Shown here in pieces: positions 1 through 5,290 of a stretch of DNA of 7,179 bases. Where the stretch lies: positions 1-7,179 of the forward strand of contig JABIPV010000358.1 of the NCBI GenBank assembly GCA_018699075.1, written 5' to 3'. A model generated the notes under the pieces. It was not told where the DNA came from and did not search any database. It saw only the letters and a program-made list of their open reading frames with translations. The translations under genes and the position numbers were made by a program. The stretch's first letter is position 1; each line of letters opens with the position of its first letter. Origin of the DNA: Kordiimonadaceae bacterium. GTDB lineage: Bacteria > Pseudomonadota > Alphaproteobacteria > Sphingomonadales > Emcibacteraceae.

Positions 1-224
1 TCTTTGAGTTCCGGCGTACCGTCGGCAGCAGTATATTTGGTTTGCCCTTCATTAATCGCTTTAATCGCTGCTTCTTTTACATAGTCAGCCGTATCAAAAT
101 CAGGTTCACCAGCACCAAGGCCGATAATATCTTTTCCTGCGGCCCGAAGCTCAGCTGCTTTAGTTGTAACCGCGATGGTTGGAGAAGGTTTTATACGTGC
201 AAGTGCGTCCGCAATAAATGCCAT
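1..224 (-). CDS. aatA: Aspartate aminotransferase, class I/II PLP-dependent (5' part only)
   Basis: Only the first 74 or so codons are present; the gene runs off the left edge. The protein begins MAFIADALARIKPSPTIAV, followed by GLGAGEPDFDT and GQTKYTAADGTPELK, which match the N-terminal arm and first substrate-site segment of fold-type I aspartate aminotransferases of the AatA/AspC (I-gamma) kind. These enzymes move the amino group of aspartate to 2-oxoglutarate in the cytoplasm; some relatives also act on prephenate, which cannot be judged here. The catalytic lysine lies outside the window. I chose the ATG at 224-222 because relatives start at MAF and a GGA (234-232) sits seven bases upstream. 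A second in-frame ATG at 236-234 would add four residues (MDIN). The gene is divergent from uvrB. The family call is firm, substrate preference is inferred. Confidence 0.92.
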   Translation of the reverse strand, partial: MAFIADALARIKPSPTIAVTTKAAELRAAGKDIIGLGAGEPDFDTADYVKEAAIKAINEGQTKYTAADGTPELK

Positions 225-335
225 ATTTATATCCATTTTGCTTTTAAGTTAAAATCAATTTGGAAATTAGATTAAGTTGCAAAATAGTGCAAGAGAGAGA
301 TTGCAATAAGAACAAAATGGCACCATATTAGGGGA
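225..335. promoter_or_regulatory. Divergent intergenic region between aatA and uvrB
   Basis: This AT-rich gap must carry the promoters for both divergent genes. On the plus strand two weak sigma70-like pairs are visible. One is TTGGAA (260-265) with AATAGT (283-288), 17-base spacer. The other is TTGCAA (301-306) with CATATT (324-329), also 17 bases, which would start transcription at about the uvrB ATG. Each hexamer matches consensus at only four of six positions, so neither is secure. I found no alphaproteobacterial LexA box (GTTC-N7-GTTC or its complement): a single GAAC occurs at 310-313 without a partner. Confidence 0.35.
277..306. repeat. TTGCA/TGCAA repeat cluster in the aatA-uvrB promoter region
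   Basis: TTGCA (277-281) and TGCAA (288-292) form a perfect five-base inverted repeat around a six-base spacer. A third element, TTGCAA, which is itself palindromic, follows at 301-306. A purine tract of alternating A and G (291-300) lies between the second and third elements. The clustering could mark an operator for one or both divergent genes, but the units are short and chance is possible. Confidence 0.35.
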
Positions 336-1610
336 ATGAAACAAGAATATACCCTTAAATCACCAACAATTGACCAACCGCGCGAATATTATGATCGTCC
401 GGCGAAAACCGAAGGCGGCATAAAGTTCAAAATCGAATCTGAATTTGAACCCGCTGGTGACCAACCAAATGCGATTAAATCACTTACTGAAGGGATTAAT
501 GATGGCCTCACGGACCAAGTTCTATTAGGTGTTACCGGGTCAGGTAAAACCTACACCATGGCCAAGATCATAGAAGGGACCCAGCGCCCTGCCCTGATCA
601 TGGCCCATAACAAAACATTGGCCGCGCAGCTTTACGGCGAGATGAAAAGCTTCTTCCCCAATAATTCGGTGGAATATTTCGTTTCATACTATGATTATTA
701 TCAACCGGAAGCTTACGTTGCGCGCTCGGACACTTTCATTGAAAAAGATGCCAGCATAAATGAAAGCATCGACCGCATGCGCCACGCCGCCACCCGCGCG
801 ATATTTGAACGGGACGATGTGATTATCGTTGCAAGTGTATCTTGTATTTACGGTATGGGTGCCGCTGAAACATATCTACAAATGGCAATCCAGTTTGAAT
901 TAGGCATGCTTTATGATCAACGGCAGCTACTTCGTGATCTTGTGGGACTTCAGTATAAACGTAATGACATTTCCTTTACCCGTGGATCGTTCCGTGTACG
1001 CGGTGATGTGATTGAAATATTCCCTTCTCATTTCGAAGACCGCGCATGGCGGCTTGACTTTTTTGGTGATGAGCTGGAAAAAATGACTTTGTTTGACCCC
1101 CTCACCGGTGAGAAAATCGAAGAGCTTAAATCCATCAAAGTTTATGCCAACAGCCATTATGTCACCCCCGGCCCGAGCATGGATCAAGCGATCAAAACCA
1201 TCAAATCGGAGCTCGAGCGAACCTTAAAAATTTACGGTGAACGTGGCATGTTGCTTGAAGCGGCAAGGCTTGAGCAACGAACAAAATTTGACCTTGAAAT
1301 GCTCACCGCCACTGGTGTTTGTGCGGGAATTGAAAATTATTCGCGTCATTTAACTGGACGTAACCCTGGAGAGGCACCTCCAACGTTATTTGAATATCTA
1401 CCTGAAAACATGCTTCTTTTCATGGACGAAAGCCACGTAAGTGTGCCGCAAATCGGCGGTATGTCGAAGGGCGACTTTGCCCGTAAGTCTACCTTATCCG
1501 AATTTGGTTTTAGGCTGCCTTCTTGTATGGATAACCGGCCGCTTAAATTTAGCGAATGGGAATATTTCCGTCCCCAATCAGTTTATGTGTCTGCTACCCC
1601 CGGCAAATAG
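336..1610 (+). CDS. uvrB: UvrB N-terminal part up to the amber codon (424 aa)
   Basis: This is what ordinary translation would produce from the broken uvrB. It keeps helicase domain 1 with Walker A, the DNA-gripping beta-hairpin, the UvrA-interaction region and the DESH box. It ends one residue after SATPG. It lacks helicase domain 2 (motifs IV-VI) and the UVR domain, so ATP hydrolysis and UvrC recruitment should fail if only this piece is made. It might still meet UvrA and interfere with it, which is inference. No alternative in-frame start is credible: the next Met (residue 75) lies just after Walker A. Confidence 0.75.
   Translation: MKQEYTLKSPTIDQPREYYDRPAKTEGGIKFKIESEFEPAGDQPNAIKSLTEGINDGLTDQVLLGVTGSGKTYTMAKIIEGTQRPALIMAHNKTLAAQLYGEMKSFFPNNSVEYFVSYYDYYQPEAYVARSDTFIEKDASINESIDRMRHAATRAIFERDDVIIVASVSCIYGMGAAETYLQMAIQFELGMLYDQRQLLRDLVGLQYKRNDISFTRGSFRVRGDVIEIFPSHFEDRAWRLDFFGDELEKMTLFDPLTGEKIEELKSIKVYANSHYVTPGPSMDQAIKTIKSELERTLKIYGERGMLLEAARLEQRTKFDLEMLTATGVCAGIENYSRHLTGRNPGEAPPTLFEYLPENMLLFMDESHVSVPQIGGMSKGDFARKSTLSEFGFRLPSCMDNRPLKFSEWEYFRPQSVYVSATPGK
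1608..1610 (+). other. uvrB: In-frame TAG inside uvrB
   Basis: The reading frames before and after this codon are the same frame, and family conservation resumes at once with ELEQTGGEFVEQVIRPTGL. No indel is needed to join the halves. The codon follows SATPGK. The base after the TAG is G. Confidence 0.97.
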
Positions 1611-1646
1611 GAACTTGAACAAACTGGTGGCGAATTTGTCGAACAA

Positions 1647-2519
1647 GTGATTAGGCCAACCGGCCTTATCGATCCACCCGTTGAAATCCGCCCCGTGGAA
1701 AGCCAAGTTGATGATTTGCTACATGAAGTTCAGGATGTTATCAAAAATGGCCACCGCGTCCTTGTCACCACGCTTACGAAACGCATGGCAGAGGATTTAT
1801 CAGAATATATGCATGATAGTGGCCTTAAAGTACGCTATATGCATTCGGACATTGATACATTGGAACGTATTGAAATCATTCGAGATTTAAGGCTTGGCGT
1901 ATTTGATATACTGATCGGCATTAACCTGCTTAGAGAAGGTTTGGATATTCCAGAAACAGGTTTAGTTGCCATATTAGATGCGGATAAAGAAGGTTTCTTA
2001 CGTTCTGAAACATCTTTAATACAAACCATCGGTCGCGCGGCGCGTAATGTCGACAGTAAAGTAATTTTATACGCCGATAAAGAAACCCGCAGCATCAAAG
2101 CCGCCATGGCAGAAACCGATCGCCGCCGCGAAATTCAAGAAGCTTTTAACACAGAGCATGGCATTACCCCAGCAAGTATTAAAAAATCCATCGGTGATAT
2201 CATTGGTGACAGGGCCGAAGGCGATCATGTCACCGTTGATCTGGGCACATCTCAAACCAATAATCTAGTTGGTCATAACCTAAGGTCCTATATTGAAGGA
2301 CTTGAAAAAACCATGATTGAAGCCGCTGGAAATCTCGAATTTGAAGATGCGGCAAGACTAAGAGACGAGATTAAGCATCTGGAAGAAAAAGAGCTGGGGA
2401 TTGATTTAAAACATCCCGTCATGCAGCACTTAAAACCAGAAGGCAGATCGACTATGGGTAAGCCCGGAACTCGCAAGTACAGGAAAAAAGGTAAGAGCCC
2501 GACAAGAAGAACCTTTTAA
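1647..2519 (+). CDS. uvrB: UvrB C-terminal part after the amber codon (possible GTG restart)
   Basis: This segment encodes helicase domain 2 (GINLLREGLDIPE, QTIGRAARN), the UVR domain (FEDAARLRDEIKHLEEKELG) and a basic tail (MGKPGTRKYRKK). The first in-frame start-type codon after the TAG is the GTG at 1647, which is simply a Val codon in intact relatives. No good ribosome binding site precedes it: GGTGG at 1626-1630 is too far upstream. Twelve conserved residues lie between the TAG and this GTG. Independent translation is doubtful; the segment is listed so the domain content is clear. Confidence 0.4.
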   Translation: MIRPTGLIDPPVEIRPVESQVDDLLHEVQDVIKNGHRVLVTTLTKRMAEDLSEYMHDSGLKVRYMHSDIDTLERIEIIRDLRLGVFDILIGINLLREGLDIPETGLVAILDADKEGFLRSETSLIQTIGRAARNVDSKVILYADKETRSIKAAMAETDRRREIQEAFNTEHGITPASIKKSIGDIIGDRAEGDHVTVDLGTSQTNNLVGHNLRSYIEGLEKTMIEAAGNLEFEDAARLRDEIKHLEEKELGIDLKHPVMQHLKPEGRSTMGKPGTRKYRKKGKSPTRRTF

Positions 2520-2547
2520 TTTCCTCTTGACCTCCCCCGTTCAAAGA

Positions 2548-2580
2548 TTACCATGTTTTATATAAAAATAAGGGTGGTAA
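2548..2580 (+). promoter_or_regulatory. Nested inverted repeats upstream of the thiamine-diphosphate enzyme gene
   Basis: TTACCA (2548-2553) and TGGTAA (2575-2580) are perfect inverted arms. Between them lies a 12-base AT palindrome, TTTTATATAAAA (2556-2567). The right arm overlaps the end of the ribosome binding site, so a folded leader could partly hide it, or the palindrome could be a protein-binding site or promoter element. The arms are short and the core AT-rich, so this is tentative. No rho-independent terminator is seen after uvrB, so uvrB transcripts may read into the next gene. Confidence 0.3.
2571..2577 (+). promoter_or_regulatory. Ribosome binding site that fixes the ATG at 2582
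   Basis: AGGGTGG lies four bases before the ATG at 2582 and is the best Shine-Dalgarno match near this gene. It supports the long start. The next in-frame ATG (2636) has no comparable site and would delete the twin-arginine pair. Confidence 0.6.
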
Positions 2581-2581
2581 G

Positions 2582-2716
2582 ATGTTCGAATATAGCAAAG
2601 AATTCATTGATAATAAAATTGACCGCAGAACCTTTATGTCAAAACTTAGGGACGCTGGCATTTCAACCGTAGGTGCGGGCACCATCGCCAGCAGCCTTTC
2701 CGTAAATGCCGCCGCA
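2582..2716 (+). other. Putative twin-arginine (Tat) signal peptide
   Basis: The first 45 codons hold a polar N-region, an RR pair at residues 15-16 in DRRTFMSKL, a weakly hydrophobic Ala/Gly/Ser-rich stretch, and small residues (VNAAA) before the acidic linker IGADEVPEQ. The usual S/T before RR is Asp here, and an Arg and an Asp (23-24) sit ahead of the hydrophobic stretch. The known cytoplasmic fold begins only near residue 57, so this extension is additional to the family core. Confidence 0.65.
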
Positions 2717-4474
2717 ATTGGCGCAGATGAAGTTCCAGAACAAAGCCGAATTGTAAGTGGCCTTACGGGCGGCGAAGTTATGGCAGAGTTTCTGATTGAA
2801 TGGGATGTGCCTTATGTTTTTGGCCTTGCAGGGTCAGAAGAAGTAGGCTTCTTAGATGCGCTGGTTGATCGCCCCAATTTAAATTATGCCACATGCATTC
2901 ATGAAAATGCCGCTATGGCCATGGCAGACGGTTATTCACGTGCCACCGGTAAAACATCGATCGTGCAACTTCATTCAGTGGCCGGAGCCGCTTATGCGCT
3001 TGGTCAAATGGTTAGTTGTTACCGCGACAGAACTCCTGTCGTTGTGACAGCAGGTCGTCAGGCCACCGAATACCGCGGTAGCAATGGTTTCTTGGAAGCC
3101 CCGAACCTTCATAAATTACCTTCAGACTATGCCCAATGGACATGGGATGTGACATCGGCCCAAACCATACCGGAAACACTTCGTCGCGCATTTATGCTTT
3201 CAGAAGCACCACCTGGGGGGCCAACTTTCTTGACTTTTTCTAAGGATCATTGGGAAACCAAAGTGGATAATGTGGAAATCATTCCAAGGTCCAGATCAAA
3301 AGTAGATATTGATGTTGCCCCACGTGATGAAGATGTTAAACGCATTGTGGATTATCTGGTTGCTGCAAAACGTCCGATGCTATTCCTCGATGATGATTGT
3401 GTTCGCCACGAAATTAGTGCTGAAGTTCAGGAGATAGCCGAATTGGTCGGTGCTGCCGTATCACTTGGCGCGCGCATGCCTATTGTTTATCCAAATACCC
3501 ATTCTCATTTTGTCGGCAATTTCGGCATTGATCAAAGCCTCGCCCAATCAATAGATTGTTTCTGGGCCCTTGGCGGGCATATGTTTAAGGTGGTCAATAA
3601 GGCAAAAATTCCGTGGGTTAAGCGCACGGCGAAGATTATTCATACCAGTCTTGCAGGTTCCGAGGTGGGCCGTAATTATCCAGTTGATCTGGCCTGCGTT
3701 GCGGGTGTTAAAGCCACGACACGTGCCGTGATTAAAGAATTAAAGGCCCGTAACATTAATGGCCAAGATGACAGCTGGGTTCACGAATATAGTATTAAAC
3801 GCCGTACTATGCTTGATCAAAAAGCCAACGATGAATGGGACGCCCCCGTAATTTCCACATCACGTTTGATGAAAGAACTTGATACGCAGATAGCCGATGA
3901 TGCGTTGATGACGACGGAGCTTATCTTAAGCAAATATCATTTCTGGGATTATTTCAGCATTGATCATACAAAACCATTTGGTGAGCGCCGCCACAACTAT
4001 GCCACCAATTCCGGCGTGCTTGGCTGGGCTCTCGCTGCTTCAATTGGAATTAAAATGGGTCGCCCTGATAAGGAAACTTGGTGCCTTACAGGTGACGGTG
4101 CTTTTAATTTTGGCTCACAAGCCCTTTGGAGCGCGTCGCGTTATGATGTGCCCATTGGTATTGTGATATTTAACAACGGCGAATATGGCGCTAACCGTAA
4201 AGCGCAAAATTTTTATAAAGGCCGAACGTCACAGACCGGAAACTACATTGGTGTAAACCTTAAACATCCCGATATTCAATATGCTAAAATGGCGGAAAGC
4301 TATGATATAAAAGGCGAGCGTGTTGAAAACCCGGAAGATCTTAAAGACGCCATCGCCCGTTGCCGAGCAGAAATGGCCCGTGGCCGCCCTTACGTTCTTG
4401 ATGTGCGTATCGAACGCTTTGGCCAAGGTATGGACAGTGAATATTATGATTACTTCTCATTAGCGGATGAATAA
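2582..4474 (+). CDS. Tat-signal-bearing thiamine-diphosphate enzyme, benzoylformate decarboxylase/acetolactate synthase-like
   Basis: This is a 630-residue member of the thiamine-diphosphate (ThDP) family that cleaves or joins C-C bonds next to a carbonyl. Three domains are apparent: a pyrimidine-binding domain (about 57-225) with the cofactor-activating Glu (E108 in CIHENAA), a middle domain (about 245-390), and a pyrophosphate-binding domain (about 425-610) with GDG (504-506) and NN (531-532) about 26 residues apart. Against Pseudomonas benzoylformate decarboxylase recalled from memory, GS85, E108 and the LHS segment (H131) align with its Ser26, Glu47 and His70; the GDGAFNFGSQALWSASRYDVP stretch is also similar. 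The substrate cannot be named. The N-terminus carries DRRTFM (14-19), a hydrophobic stretch (26-45) and a VNAAA cleavage-like site, which looks like a twin-arginine signal, odd for a family that is normally cytoplasmic. Two bases separate it from the lipoprotein gene. The family is certain; export and reaction are inferred. Confidence 0.9.
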   Translation: MFEYSKEFIDNKIDRRTFMSKLRDAGISTVGAGTIASSLSVNAAAIGADEVPEQSRIVSGLTGGEVMAEFLIEWDVPYVFGLAGSEEVGFLDALVDRPNLNYATCIHENAAMAMADGYSRATGKTSIVQLHSVAGAAYALGQMVSCYRDRTPVVVTAGRQATEYRGSNGFLEAPNLHKLPSDYAQWTWDVTSAQTIPETLRRAFMLSEAPPGGPTFLTFSKDHWETKVDNVEIIPRSRSKVDIDVAPRDEDVKRIVDYLVAAKRPMLFLDDDCVRHEISAEVQEIAELVGAAVSLGARMPIVYPNTHSHFVGNFGIDQSLAQSIDCFWALGGHMFKVVNKAKIPWVKRTAKIIHTSLAGSEVGRNYPVDLACVAGVKATTRAVIKELKARNINGQDDSWVHEYSIKRRTMLDQKANDEWDAPVISTSRLMKELDTQIADDALMTTELILSKYHFWDYFSIDHTKPFGERRHNYATNSGVLGWALAASIGIKMGRPDKETWCLTGDGAFNFGSQALWSASRYDVPIGIVIFNNGEYGANRKAQNFYKGRTSQTGNYIGVNLKHPDIQYAKMAESYDIKGERVENPEDLKDAIARCRAEMARGRPYVLDVRIERFGQGMDSEYYDYFSLADE

Positions 4475-4476
4475 CT

Positions 4477-5244
4477 ATGAATTTGAAATATATTCAAACA
4501 ACATCGATGTTCATATTAATGCTTAGTGCATGTAGCCAAGATGATATGACGGTATCTGACATTGAAATTCATAAATCAGGTTTTGAGGCAACTGACCATG
4601 AAAGTTTCACCACAGGAGCTTTGATTGAACAAGACGGATGGTTTGCTTATTTAGACGCAAACGAAGAAGCTGCCTCGGTTTCTAATGATATGGCAAAACT
4701 TGGTAAAAACAGTCTAAAAATTGACGGCTCTAAGGTTAAACAACATCCTTACGGCGTAGTTGGTGGTTTTTACGGTCGAAAATTAAACTATGATCCACTC
4801 CAATCTAAAACGCCTATCATTGAATTATCTGCAGATTTAAATTTATTAGGCGACGATGTGGGAAACAACCAATGTGACGGCGGCATAGCACTTATACTAG
4901 ACGGCGACATTTATATTGGGGTTGGTGCCACCGCGGATGATGTAGTGCGTTTCTTTTTTGCAAATCAAAATGGTGTCGAAGCATTCGGCCCTATTTATCA
5001 AACTGGTGAATGGGCGAACATACGTGCGGTTTTTGATTTTGAAAACAAAATGGTTAAAGGGTATATAAATGATGAATTTATTGCTCAAATCCCCTTTACT
5101 AAGAACACGCCTGAAACTGTAACAGCCGTTGGCATGATGATGGTTGCCGGACCTAATAAAGAAAATATAAGTCCAACTGATATGACTGGTGTCACTAGTT
5201 ATGTTGATAATTTAACCGTCAGCGCACATACAAGGATAAAATAA
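4477..5244 (+). CDS. Predicted lipoprotein of unknown function, possibly a jelly-roll (concanavalin A-like) fold
   Basis: I do not recognise a named family. The 255-residue product starts with a short signal sequence ending in the lipobox LSAC, so Cys19 would be lipidated after signal peptidase II cleavage. Ser at +2, not Asp, suggests sorting to the outer membrane. The mature part is rich in beta-type segments and begins with a pattern (GFEATDHESFTTGALIEQDG, then KNSLKIDGSKV) like the opening strands of LamG or concanavalin A-like sugar-binding or glycosidase domains. Its C-terminal SYVDNLTV also suits such a fold. That assignment is inference from pattern. The gene begins two bases after the preceding stop and has only a weak ribosome binding site, pointing to translational coupling with the ThDP enzyme. 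It looks more AT-rich than its neighbours. It ends with three tandem in-frame TAA codons. Confidence 0.8.
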   Translation: MNLKYIQTTSMFILMLSACSQDDMTVSDIEIHKSGFEATDHESFTTGALIEQDGWFAYLDANEEAASVSNDMAKLGKNSLKIDGSKVKQHPYGVVGGFYGRKLNYDPLQSKTPIIELSADLNLLGDDVGNNQCDGGIALILDGDIYIGVGATADDVVRFFFANQNGVEAFGPIYQTGEWANIRAVFDFENKMVKGYINDEFIAQIPFTKNTPETVTAVGMMMVAGPNKENISPTDMTGVTSYVDNLTVSAHTRIK

Positions 5245-5290
5245 TAATAATCCTTCATAATGTATTAGATCACGAATTAAACATCACTCG

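Larger units (their letters stand above)
336..2519 (+). pseudogene. uvrB: UvrB, excinuclease ABC subunit B, broken by one in-frame amber codon
   Basis: UvrB is the damage-verifying helicase-like subunit of nucleotide excision repair; it is loaded on DNA by UvrA and then recruits UvrC for incision. The frame is 728 codons including the stop, normal for the family. Visible in order: Walker A GVTGSGKT (65-72), HNKTLAAQL (91-99), the YYDYYQPEAY beta-hairpin (118-127), DESH box (364-367), SATPG motif III (419-423), GINLLREGLDIPE motif V (528-540), QTIGRAARN motif VI (563-571) and a C-terminal UVR domain (about 651-686) that binds UvrC. Codon 425 (1608-1610) is TAG between SATPGK and ELEQTGG, where relatives often have Trp or Tyr; TGG to TAG is a single transition. 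No other frameshift or loss is visible, so this is a very recent nonsense mutation, a sequencing error, or a codon that is read through. The ATG at 336 has AGGGGA directly against it, closer than a usual ribosome binding site. Confidence 0.93.

Noticed and set aside
42..275. Plus-strand Cys- and Lys-rich open frame of 77 codons at the left end
   Set aside because: It is antisense to the clear aspartate aminotransferase N-terminus and runs into the promoter region; the cysteines come from reverse-reading that gene.
927..1187. Minus-strand open frame of 86 codons inside uvrB
   Set aside because: It lies opposite strongly conserved UvrB coding sequence and its product resembles nothing I know; it is an antisense shadow.
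1608..1650. Programmed frameshift joining the uvrB halves
   Set aside because: Both halves are in the same frame, so no shift is needed; only a stop codon separates them.
2527..2566. Promoter for the ThDP enzyme gene from TTGACC (2527-2532) and TATAAA (2561-2566)
   Set aside because: The spacer is 28 bases, far beyond the usual 16-18. TTCAAA (2540-2545) gives a 15-base spacer but matches consensus poorly.
5232..5255. Inverted repeat AAGGAT/ATCCTT across the end of the lipoprotein gene, as a bidirectional terminator
   Set aside because: The stem is only six bases with a 12-base loop and no U-tract follows on either strand. A terminator is expected between convergent genes but this is too weak to call.
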